Assembly (NCBI GenBank): GCA_933228675.1
Contig: OW121743.1
Location: forward strand, 60,338,639 to 60,402,638
DNA: 64,000 nucleotides
Direction: 5' to 3'
From: Stomorhina lunata
Lineage: Eukaryota; Arthropoda; Insecta; Diptera; Rhiniidae
Shown: positions 27,285 through 37,473 of the stretch, piece by piece
Numbering within the stretch: the stretch's first letter is position 1
Layout of the letters: each line of letters begins with the position of its first letter
Notes under the pieces: generated by a model
The model's input: the letters and a program-made list of their open reading frames with translations, nothing else
Told to the model about the DNA's origin: nothing
The model's database searches: none
Position numbers and translations under genes: made by a program

Positions 27285-27935
27285 TTGCGACCTATAGTTT
27301 GATTACAATTTCATATAGCATGTACGGCAAAACGGTTAAAGATATCGACCTATCGTTCTTTTGTATTTTATTCTCCCAATTGTTTGTTTTATGATACCGC
27401 AAAGCAAATTTGTTATTTGTAATATTTGTTGAATAAAATTTTTAAAAAATTAAAAAATGAGTTTTGAAACCCGTCTAAGAAAAAAGTATAATTTTTTAAT
27501 ATGAAAAAAAACTAAGTTAATTCCGTTGTATTTCCACAAAACTCAACTATTTAGCACTTACAGGTCATAGAATTGTTAATCATGTCTTACTTTGTAATTT
27601 TTTTATCCTTAATTGAATTTTTTGTCTGCATAACCTTAGGCATTTCGTCATGGGCCCGAATTTTCGGGGGAAAATTGGAGCAACTCCATAACTACATCAT
27701 GGATTTTTAATTATGATGTTTTTAAATATTTTTGTTTTTAGTGGTTACAATTTTGGCAAAACTTCTCATTTCTTCCCATACAAAAAAGATTAACACTTTG
27801 TGGGCAGATGCGGCATGTGTTCCCCTTATGAAAATTTTGAAGAAAAATTTGCACAGCATATTTTTATGTTACGTAGAATATTTCTGGGAGAAGTTACGAT
27901 TCAATTTTGCACTTTCGTAAAATAAGGTGCACCCT
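27285..27935 (-). repeat. 0.65-kb dispersed repeat, right member of an inverted pair
   Basis: Complement of the repeat at 21575-22200, ending GTAAAATAAGGTGCACCC on the + strand. The 62-codon open frame inside it has no support. Confidence 0.75.
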
Positions 27936-28179
27936 AATAGACAGTGTTGACATGGACTTATTGACTCTTACTTGTTTTACCATCTCAGTCAAAATAACAA
28001 ATAACAAAGTACGTATATTCAGACCAGGAGAACTGACAAAACCTTAAACAACAGCACAAATTTCACGGAAACATCATAAATTTCGATATGTATCAAAATC
28101 AATAATTTGGCCCCTGATTTTAAAAATGAATACTCAAGTTCAACAACTTTGGAGGCATACAAAGAAACAAATTTCGAAT

Positions 28180-28702
28180 ATTTAACACCAACATTCACGA
28201 ATTCATACAAATTCATTCAATACAAAAAGTCGTTGCAAAATTTACAAACATTTTAAATCGCACAAAGTCCTATCATAAATTTTCACTTTTTTCATTGGTA
28301 TTCATTTTGTAAAGAACTTATTTTTGAATTGTCTCAACAATTTCTGAAAATAATAACAACAATAATAATTCCAGGAAAATGTAGCGTAATTTATAAGTAT
28401 TTAGGAAGCTCTTTAAAAAGTGCAATTTTTAAGTAGCAAATGTAATAAAAAAGATTATTATAGAGAACTTTGCTAAGAGGTCCAATATCTCTTTAGGTCT
28501 TAAAGTACTTAAATATTTACCTGCATACGATGAAGTAATTTTTATTTTAATTGAAAAATCAAGAAAAAAAACAGCAAATACTTGAAATTTTATAACATTT
28601 CTATTGAGTATAAAAATCGCATAATAATGCATTAGTTCAAATAGTTCTTTACGAAAATTCAAAACGATAACTCAAAAAGTGTAATTCATTCTGAAAACTA
28701 AA
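28180..28702 (+). promoter_or_regulatory. Upstream region and TATA box of TsetseEP gene A
   Basis: A TATAAAA box at 28609-28615 lies 94 bp before the ATG, with an initiator-like TTAGTTC about 25 bp further on. The 250 bp upstream, including GAGAACTTTGCTAAGAGGTC and CTGCATACGATGAAG, are nearly identical to the same region of gene B. This suggests that the core promoter was duplicated with the gene. The left limit of the duplicated block is near 28180 (AACACCAACATTCACGAATT). Confidence 0.65.
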
Positions 28703-29089
28703 ATGAAATTCCTGTATCAATTATTCTTTGTGGCGGCCTTCGGTTGCGCTTTGTCTCTGAACATTGGCTCCGATGTTATTGCTCATGATTCGGATAGTGG
28801 TCTTTTGAGTTATATGGCACGTTCGAATGAACTATTTCGTCAAAATCCTGCTCGTTCCTTGGAGTGTTTCAACTACTATATACCCTTGATTAATGAACTT
28901 GCCAAGAATTATGAAATCGGTTTGCAAGCCTGTTTAAATGCATCGCTAGCTTCTCGTGCTGAGGCCGATGCGGAAACTTTGGAGCAACGTCAGGCCTTGT
29001 CAGATGCTGCTAAGAATTCTTGTGATTTATTGAGTCGTTGTGGTGATGATGAGTCCGTAGAGGGAATTTTCCAGTGTTATATTGATGGG
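28703..29089 (+). CDS. TsetseEP-domain secreted protein A, exon 1
   Basis: 129 codons from an ATG in the context ACTAAAATG, ending ATT GAT GGG before a GTAAGT donor. The first 19 residues (MKFLYQLFFVAAFGCALS) form a clear signal peptide, so the product is likely secreted. The mature part is helical and charged, with Cys at 55, 77, 107, 113 and 125 and the family phrase SLECFNYYIPLI. This is the TsetseEP domain (formerly DUF725), found in flies. The founder, tsetse EP protein, is an immune-responsive midgut protein with a Glu-Pro tail. With exon 2 (31587-31928) the protein is 242 aa. The + strand paralogue B at 46.9 kb has 122 of these 129 residues identical, and gene C at 57.8 kb is more distant. 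The molecular role is unknown. Confidence 0.9.
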
Positions 29090-31586
29090 GTAAGTAAAAT
29101 GTGGAACTTTTGTAGGGAAAGAAATTTTGCTACAAAATTTGTTTATAGCAAGACTGGTCATTAGCTAAAATTACATTCAAGTTAAACTGCAAAACTTCAA
29201 AAATTTGAGATTTTTAATCGAATTTTTTAAAAATATATTTTTTTCAATTTAGAATTTTTGGGGTGGTTGTCTTAGTTATATTATCATTTCTTGAAAACTA
29301 CTAATCCAATTTTATTGAAAAATACATTATTGGATTAAGAACAAAATTTAACTTAAATCGTGTTAACACAAGTTTTTTGTGAGATCAACGGTTTTAGAGT
29401 TATTTACATGGCGATATTATAAAAACAAAAATATTCGCAAAATCAAAAATTTTTATTATTTAAAAATTTATAGCAACACTGGTCAACAACCAAAATTACA
29501 TTTAAGTTAAACTCTAAAAATTCCTAAAATTTTTATTTTTGGTCAATTTTTTTCAAAATATAATTTTTTTCAAATTTGAAATTTTTGTGTTGGTTGTCCT
29601 AGTTATATTACCATTTTTTGAAAACTTCTTGTTCAATTTTATTAAAAAATATATCAATGGACTAACTACAAAATTTTCCTTAAATCATTTTAATACAAGT
29701 TTTTTGTGAGATCAACGGTCTTAGAGTTATTAACATTGCAATATTATAAAAAAAATATTTTCCTAAAATTTAAATTTTTGGTCAAATTTTTTTAAAATAT
29801 AATTTTTTCAAATTTGAAATTTGTGTGTAGGTTGTTCTAGTTATATTACCATTTTTTGAAAACTACTTGTCCAATTTTATTAAAAAATACATCAATAGAC
29901 TAACTACAAAATTGTCCTTAAATCATTTTAATACAAGTTTTTTGTGAGATCAACGGTTTTAGAGTTATTAACATTGCAATTTCATAAAAAAAAATATTTT
30001 CCGAAATCGAAAAATTTTTATTTTTTAAAAACTTATAGCAGCACTGGTCAACAGCCAAAATTACATTCAAGTTAAACTGCAAAACTATCTAAAATTTTTA
30101 TTTTAAGTCGATTTTTTTAAAAGTGCTTTTTATTTTTAATTTGGAATTTTTGAGGAGGCTATCCTAGTTATATTACCATTTATTGAAAATGACATATTGG
30201 ATTTTATTGAAAAGTACATCAATTGATTAAGAATAAGTTTATCCTTAAATCGTGCTTACAAAAGTTTTTTGTGAGATCAACGGTTTTGGAGATATTTACA
30301 TTAGAATTTTATAATTTTTTTTTTGCAAAATCGAAAAAATTTTATTTTTTAAAAATTCATAAAAAATCGAAGAAGGCAAAAACTTGCCAAAGTTAATCGA
30401 CTATCGTAAAACTACGAATATTCCAAATAATATCAGCCTTACATTTTGAAAACCCATGGATTAGTAGTGATTTTAGAAAGAATTAAGTGAAAATACCCAA
30501 TTTTATCGATAAAATAGTCATATAAAATCTTTTATTAAAAAACATTAAATAAAGGCCACAATTTTCAAGATACTTTCACGAGACTTAGCATGAAATATTT
30601 TTCTGCTTCGAGGAAAAAACCTTTTTTAAATAAACATAATCTTTCAAAATTTTGAGGTACCTCCCAAACAGTTTTCTTCCCGGAATATAGTTTTATGTAT
30701 CTCAAAGCCACAAATTTGCTTTAATACGTATAAAATTAAGCACGGAATTTTTTTTTAGCACTAGAACTTTTGGTATTGAAATTGGTCAAAATCGTTTTAT
30801 TATTTCGGGTACCTACTATAGGACTCACTTCCCGAAATTGAGATTTTGACCACAAATTTAAGTATATTTTTATAGAATTTAGAAGAATAGTGCCTATGAA
30901 AACAAACGTAACTGTAGCAAATTTTCTTTAAATCGGTTCATATTTGACAATAGAGCCCACATACACGAATATCTGAAAAAGCCACTAAAAGAAATTCACA
31001 AAAAAGCTCCCAAATCTGAAGATATAGACAATTTTGTGCTTTTTGTTGCACACATAATTTTTATATCAACTGTAATCAAATTGCTTAATTTCGAAAAAAT
31101 CGGTCCACATTTGAGCCTAGCTCCCATATAACCTCAAATGACGGAAAAACGAAATTAAATATTTTCACTTAATTTACTTTATTGTTATTATAATCAACAT
31201 TTATTCACGGATTTTTAGGAAATAAAGCTTATTTGTCTAAGAACATTCTTAGTTTTCTGAACATGAAATCAAAATAGTTGGGTTTCATAATCTTGGATTT
31301 TTCAAAAAATTTCCAATAAATTAAAAAAATTAAATTTTTTTATAAAAAAATTGTTTTTTTATTTTAAAGTGTAAATAACACAGAACCCGTTAAACATATG
31401 ACATAAAATGTTTTAACAAGACTTGCAGATAATTTTATTTACTATAAAATTCCGTAAACCTTAACAAAATCGAACAACCCGTTCCAAAGATATGATAACA
31501 TCTATGAACCAGTCTTTTCAAAAATATCAAAATTTTTTAAAAATCAAACAATTGAAACAAAAAATCAAATCTTTTTCCAATTTCAG
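29090..31586 (+). other. Intron of TsetseEP gene A with tandem 0.3-kb units and a DINE-like segment
   Basis: A 2.5-kb phase-0 intron with GTAAGT donor and TTTTTCCAATTTCAG acceptor. From 29140 to 30360 it holds four tandem units of about 0.3 kb, one lacking its head. They share AGCAACACTGGTCAAC, AAAATTACATTCAAGTTAAA and GTGAGATCAACGGTTTTAGA. From about 30600 to 31160 there is a DINE-like segment (AATCGGTCCACATTTGAGCC). Both parts recur in the gene B intron, so they predate the duplication. Confidence 0.8.
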
Positions 31587-31928
31587 GGTGCCGCCAACGC
31601 CAAAACCATGTATCTCATTAACTCTAACGCTACCCAGGAATTGGCTGAACTACGTGAACAATACTATTTGATTGATACCCAAGAGTTCAGATGCACCAAC
31701 ACCACCAAACGTGCCTACGAAAAGGAGTCATCGGAAGCTTATGCGAATCTAAATAGTTGTATTTTGGGTAACTCACCAGTACCCACACAAGCACCACCAA
31801 CTACTCCACCAGTACCCACACAAGCACCATCAACTACTACACCCAAATTAGAAACTACAACTGAAGAGCCCGAAACCACAACCGAAGAGCCTGAAACTAC
31901 AACTGATCCATGGCAATATTCTTCATGA
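31587..31928 (+). CDS. TsetseEP-domain secreted protein A, exon 2 with Thr/Pro/Glu tail
   Basis: 113 codons and TGA. It begins Gly-Ala-Ala-Asn-Ala-Lys after the acceptor, in frame with exon 1, and carries the last two conserved Cys (protein positions 165 and 187) in EFRCTNTTK and LNSCILG. NxS/T sites (NAT, NTT) suggest N-glycosylation. After residue 190 comes a low-complexity tail: two PVPTQAP repeats, then Thr runs with two EEPETTT repeats and an end at WQYSS. The Glu-Pro pairs recall the Glu-Pro repeats of the tsetse EP protein; the Thr/Ser-rich stretches could be O-glycosylated, which is an inference. AATAAA at 31959-31964 follows the stop. Confidence 0.88.
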   Translation, partial: GAANAKTMYLINSNATQELAELREQYYLIDTQEFRCTNTTKRAYEKESSEAYANLNSCILGNSPVPTQAPPTTPPVPTQAPSTTTPKLETTTEEPETTTEEPETTTDPWQYSS

Positions 31929-31958
31929 ATTTAAAAAAACAATATTTAAAGAGCCTTT

Positions 31959-31964
31959 AATAAA
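31959..31964 (+). terminator. Polyadenylation signal of gene A
   Basis: AATAAA 31 bp after the stop codon. Gene B has the same motif in the same local context (TTTAATAAAGTC), so the 3' end was duplicated too. Confidence 0.7.
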
Positions 31965-31979
31965 GTCGTATTTGCATAA

Positions 31980-32424
31980 TTAAATAAATTTTGATAAAGC
32001 TTTTACATACTTTAAAGCAGTGGTGGGCATACTTAAAATTAGCGATTGTACTAGTAGCAGCAGAGAAAATTTAAACTCATTAGTGTTTGTTTTTTTTTTA
32101 ATTTAGGACCAACACTCAGGGGATGACCCCTACTTTTGCAATAAATTGTGTTGGAACTAGGAAACTAGGTTATGGGAGGGTGGATAGATGGATTAGTGTT
32201 TATGGACATTTGATTTGAACTTTCCTATATTGCAACTGGCAGGAAAAATTTCTGCGGGAAGTAAATTTCACATACGAACTGTACGGCTAAAAAACGAATT
32301 GTCTATTGCTAGTGATAGCAAATGAATTGTTTGCCCTTGACTGCTTTACAGACATAAAGTTTTGTTGTGTCACTATATAACCAATAAAAATAATTCAGCA
32401 AAAATAGTTATCTATTATTTATTG
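31980..32424. other. Block-specific flank left of array 4
   Basis: Unique sequence in block A that has no counterpart in block B. It contains CAGTGGTGGGCATACTT at about 32017, which resembles a hAT-type terminal start, but I found no matching end or target-site duplication. No gene seen. Confidence 0.4.
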
Positions 32425-35400
32425 TAAAAAATTTTTCTGTAGAAAATTTTTTTATCAAAAATTTTTCTATAGAATTTTCTATAGAAATTTTTTTATAGAA
32501 AATTTTTCTATAGAAAAATTTTTTATCAAACATTTTTCGATGGAAAATTTGTCTATCAAAAATTTTTCTATAGAAAATTTTTTTATCAAAAATTTTTCTA
32601 TAGAAAATTTTTTTATCAAAAATTTTTCTATAGAAAATTTTTTTATCAAAACTTTTTTTGTAAACAATTTTTTTATCAAAAATTTTTCTGTAAACAATTT
32701 TTTTCTCAAAAATTTCTATAGAATTTTTTTTATCAAAAATGTTTCTATAGAAATTTTTTTAACAAAAAATTTTTTATAAAACATTTTTTTATCAAAAATT
32801 TTTCTATGGAAAATTTTTTGATAAAAAATTTTTCTATAGAAAATTTTTTGATAAAAAAATTTTTCTATAGAAAATTTTTTTTATTAAAAATTTTTTATAG
32901 GAAATGTTCAAACATTTTTCTATCGAAAATTTATCTATTGAAAATTTTTTTATCAAAAATTTTTCTATAGAAAATTTTTTTATTAAAAATTTTTCTATAG
33001 AAATTTTTTTTATCAAAAATTTTTCTATAAAAAATTTTTCTATAAACAATTTTTTATTAAAAATTTTTCTATAGAAATTTTTTTTATCAAAAATTTTTCT
33101 ATAAAAAATTTTTTATCAAAAATTTTTCTATAGAAAATTTTTCCATCAAAAATTTTTCTATAGAAAATTTTTCTATAAAAAATTTTTTATCAAAAATTTT
33201 TCTATAGAAAATTTTTCCATCAAAAATTTTTCTATAGAAAATTTTTTTATCAAAAATTTTATTATAGAAAAATTTATTAAAAATTTTTTCCATGGAAAAT
33301 TTTTCTATAGAAAATTTTTTAACAAAAATTTTTCTATAGAAAATTTTTAAACAAAAATTTTTCTATAAACAATTTTTTTGTCAAAAATTTTTCTATGGAC
33401 AATTTTTATGTAGAAATTTTTTTATTAAAAATTTGTTTATAGAAAATTTTTTTATTAAAAATTTTTCTATTGAAAATTTTTTTATCAAAAATTTTTCTAT
33501 AGATAATTTTTTGTCAAAAATTTTTTATAGAAATTTTTTTATCAAATATTTTTTATAGAAAATTTTTCTATAAAAAATTTTTTATTAAAAATTTTTCTAT
33601 AGAAATTTTTTTTATGAAAAATTTTTCTATAAAAAATTTTTTTTCAAAAATTTTTCTATAAAAAATTTTGTATCAAAAATTTTTCTATAGAAAATTTTTC
33701 CATCAAAAATTTTTCTATAGAAAATTTTTTTTATCAAAAATTTTACTATAGAAAAATTTATCAAAAATTTTTCCATGGAAAATTTTTTAACAAAAATTTT
33801 TCCATGGAAAATTTTTTAACAAAAATTTTTCTATAGAAAATTTTTTTGTTAAAAATTTTTCTATAGAAAATTTTTTTGTCAAAAATTTTTCTATAGAAAA
33901 TTTTTCTATAAAAAATTTTTTATCAAAAATTTTTCTATAGAAAATTTTTTTATCAAAAATTTTATTATAGAAAAATTTATTAAAAATTTTTTCCATGGAA
34001 AATTTTTTAACAAAAATTTTTCTATAGAAAATTTTTAAACAAAAATTTTTCTATAAACAATTTTTTTGTCAAAAATTTTTCCATGGAAAATTTTTACGTA
34101 GAATTTTTTTTTTAAAAATTTGTTTATAGAAAATTTTTTTATTAAAAATTTTTCTATTGAAAATTTTTTATCAAAAATTTTTCTATAGAAAATTTTTTTA
34201 TCAAAAATTTTTCTATAGAAAATTTTATTATCGAAAATTTGTCAATAGAAATTTTTTTATCAAAAATTTTTCTATAGAAAATTTTTTTATCAAAAATTTT
34301 TCTATAGAAAATTTTTTTATCAAAAATTTTTCTATAGAAAATTTTTTTATCAAAAATTTTTCTATAGACAATTTTTTTATCAAAAATTTTTCTATAGAAA
34401 ATTTTATTATCGAAAATTTGTCAATAGAAATTTTTTTATCAAAAATTTTTCTATAGAAAATTTTTTTATCAAAAATTTTTCTATAGAAAATTTTTTTATC
34501 AAAAATTTTTCTATAGAAAATTTTTTAACAAAAATTTTTCTATAGAAAATTTTTTTATCAAAAATTTTTTTATCAAAAACAACAGTTTTTTTATCAAAAA
34601 TTTTTCTGTAAACAATTTTTTTCCTCAAAAATTTTTCTATAGAAAATTTTTTTTTATCAAAAATCTTTCTATAGAAATTTTTTTAACAAAAATTTTTTAT
34701 AGAACATTTTTTTATCAAAAATTTTTCTATCGAAAATTTATCTATTGAAAATTTTTTTATCAACAAAAATTTTTTTATAAACAATTTTTTTGTCAAAAAT
34801 TTTTCTATAGACAATTTTAATGTAGAAAATTTTTTTATTAAAAATTTGTTTATAGAAAATTTTTTTATTAAAAATTTTTCTATTGAAAATTTTTTTTATC
34901 AAAAATTTTTCTATAGATAATTTTTTGTCAAAAATTTTTTATAGAAATTTTTTTATCAAATATTTTTTATAGAAAATTTTTATCAACAATTTTTCTATGG
35001 AAAATTTTTTTATCAACAATTTTTCTATGGAAAATTTTTTTATCAAAAATTTTTCTATAGAAGATTTTGTTATCAAAATTTGTTTATAGACAATTTTTTT
35101 GTCAAAAATTTTTTATAGAAACTTTTTATCAAAAATTTTTTATAGAAATTTGTTTATAGAAAATGTTCAAAAATTTTTCTATAGAAGATTTGAAAATTTG
35201 TTGATATAAAAATATTTTTATCGAACATTTTTACAGAAAAATATTTTTATTGAAAAATTTGCTATAAAATATAATTTTTATCAAACAATTTTCCTAAGAA
35301 AAAAAAATATTTTTATCAAAAATTTTTCTATAAAAAAATTTTTGAATCGAAAATATCTAAAATTTTTTATCAAAAATTTTTCTATAGAAAAATTTTTGAT

Positions 35401-36165
35401 GGAAAAATTTTTTTATAGAAAATTTTTCCATCAAAAATTTTTCTATAGAAAATTTTTGTTAAAAATTTTTCTATAGAAAATTTTTTTATCAAGAATTTTA
35501 CTATAGAAAAATTTATCTAAAATTTTTTTTTATCAAAAATTTTTCTATAGAAAATTTTTTAACAAAAATTTTTCTATAGAAAATTTTTAAACAAAAATTT
35601 TTCTATAAACAATTTTTTTATCAAAAATTTTTCTATAGACAATTTTAATGTAGAAAATTTTTTTATTAAAAATTTGTTTATAGAAAATTTTTTTATTAAA
35701 AATTTTTCTATTGAAAATTTTTTTATCAAAAATTTTTCTATAGATAATTTTTTGTCAAAAATTTTTTATAGAAATTTTTTTATCAAATATTTTTTATAGA
35801 AAATTTTTATCAACAATTTTTCTATGGAAAATTTTTTTATCTAAAATTTTTCTATAGAAGATTTTGTTATCAAAATTTGTTTATAGACAATTTTTTTGTC
35901 AAAAATTTTTTATAGAAACTTTTTATCAAAAATTTTTTATAGAAATTTGTTTATGTTCAAAAATTTTTCTATAGAAGATTTGAAAATTTGTTGATATAAA
36001 AATATTTTTATCGAACATTTTTACATAAAAATATTTTTATTGAAAAATTTGCTATAAAATATAATTTTTATCAAACATTTTTCCAAAGAAAAAAATATTT
36101 TTATCAAAAATTTTTCTATAAAAAAATTTTTGAATCGAAAATATCTAAAAAATATAAAAATCTAA
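32425..36165. repeat. Minisatellite array 4, about 30-bp palindromic units with larger duplicated blocks
   Basis: About 3.7 kb of TTTTTTTATC-linker units with the TTTTTCTATAGAAAA core, matching array 3 in unit and orientation. Larger blocks are duplicated inside it: the patch with TTATTATAGAAAAATTTATT at 33258 and 33961 (703 bp apart), and the patch with GACAATTTTAATGTAGAAAA near 34810 and 35638. The right end grades through AATCGAAAATATCTAAAA into the shared 0.29-kb tail. Confidence 0.88.
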
Positions 36166-36209
36166 AATTGTTTAATATTAGAATACATTTCTGTTTTGAA
36201 TGTTTACAA

Positions 36210-36484
36210 AAATAAAAGTGTCGTGGCAATAATGTTCAAAATTATATTTCTTTGTTCTCTCGAACCATGTATTTTGTTGCTATAAATTGGATTTTGATTT
36301 ATTTCTTGCCGATTTTGTTTTTGTCTTTTCTTTAACAAAGCGGCACCAACCAACTCTGTTAACATCCAAACTCCAACTGAACGATTTTAATACTAATTTT
36401 CACGAGTTTTATTAATGATCGTGGTATTTACGAAAATTAAAAAAATTCACCGGCTACTGGTGATATGAGCTGCCTTCTCCTGGT
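36210..36484 (+). repeat. 0.29-kb unique tail, second copy
   Basis: Partner of 10690-10984, from GTGTCGTGGCAATAATGTTC to GGCTACTGGTGATATG, with a few substitutions. It carries AACAAAGCGGCACCAACCAA. It has no open frame of note and I do not recognise its origin. Confidence 0.8.
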
Positions 36485-36815
36485 TATAGGCCTAGATGGG
36501 GACATACAAAAACCATTTTTTAAGATTTCGAAATACGTGCAAAATTTTTAGATAATCGCAAAAAACTGTTCGTGTAGGTCGTAGTACTTTAGTGCTTCCA
36601 ACTCTCACATTTGCAGAGCGAGATCAAGATTATACAATTTGTATGTATAGGGCTTATATTCTTAGAAATTAGGTAAGTTTTTATCAAAAGTTCCTCTTCT
36701 GTTTTTTTTTTATTTTTTTCGTAATCTTTAAAATTCAAAAGCAATTATTTCAACTTTTTTCAATAAAATCTATTTTATGTTATACATTCTTTTAAAGCTA
36801 GATCTATATAGAAAA
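36485..36815. other. Flank; start of the downstream paralogous segment
   Basis: From about 36675 (ATCAAAAGTTCCTCTTCTG) the sequence matches block B from about 50340. The part before that has no partner in this window. No gene seen. Confidence 0.6.
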
Positions 36816-37108
36816 CCGCCGTGGTATAGCAGGTTAGTCATCCGCCTAGCATACCAGAGGCCCAAGTTCGATCCCTGGCCAGACTCACTTGAAAAAATAA
36901 ATTTTCAAAAAAGCGGCGGTTCACCTCATAACTCAGCTAGCCACTGGTTATTGAGTATTAGGCTATGAAAAACTTCTCTAACTAATGCATTTGCCGTTCG
37001 GAGCCGGCGTTAAAACGTAGGTCCCTTTCAATGAGTCTAAAAATAGAATCGGATGCAGCTCATTGTCTGAGAGAAGTACCCCTTGTTCCAATTGGAATGT
37101 TGTCGGGG

Positions 37109-37147
<39 letters not shown>
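36816..37147 (+). mobile_element. tRNA-derived SINE with (TA)n tail
   Basis: The head has pol III promoter-like boxes: TGGTATAGCAGGTTAG (A box) and AGTTCGATCCCTGG (B box). A body follows with CGTTCGGAGCCGGCGTTAAA, ACGTAGGTCCC and CCCCTTGTTCCAATTGGAAT, and the element ends in a TA run. It is flanked by TATATAGAAAA at 36805-36815 and again at about 37148-37158. Block B has the unoccupied site, AGCTAATTTTATATAGAAAA, near 50453. The tRNA-like part is not a functional tRNA gene because it lacks a foldable acceptor stem. Confidence 0.85.
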
Positions 37148-37156
<9 letters not shown>

Positions 37157-37158
37157 AA

Positions 37159-37473
37159 AACTGAGACATTATTTATTGATATCGGTTTACACATTACAAA
37201 AGTTATTTAACATTTTCCAAAGTTACAACATTTCGACTACCGCAAAATACTTTTTTTATGAATTTCTGGTAAAAATATTTACATGCGTAGTACCATGGCC
37301 TAGTCGGTTTATGAAAAGCTTAAAAACTTTTAAATTTTTCGTATTATTTAGTAATTTTATTAGGAACTAAATTGTCTTGTTGTATTGATATAAAACTTTA
37401 TGAGCTGTCATATTAGAATAAGCAATAAAAAAGTACTAAAGTCAAAAAACGGACAAATTTTATTTTTTTTAGA
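37159..37473. other. Paralogous flank of block A, no gene seen
   Basis: Matches 50475-50778 with small differences (CTGAGACATTATTTATTGAT versus ATGAGACCTTTCTTATTAAT). It ends where the Helitron begins. The short open frame here is unsupported. Confidence 0.7.

Noticed and set aside
32017..32035. hAT-type transposon end (CAGTGGTGGGCATA)
   Set aside because: No partner end or 8-bp target duplication was found, so an element cannot be claimed.
36816..36890. tRNA gene candidate
   Set aside because: A and B boxes are present, but there is no closed acceptor stem. The sequence continues into a SINE body with a tail and target duplications.
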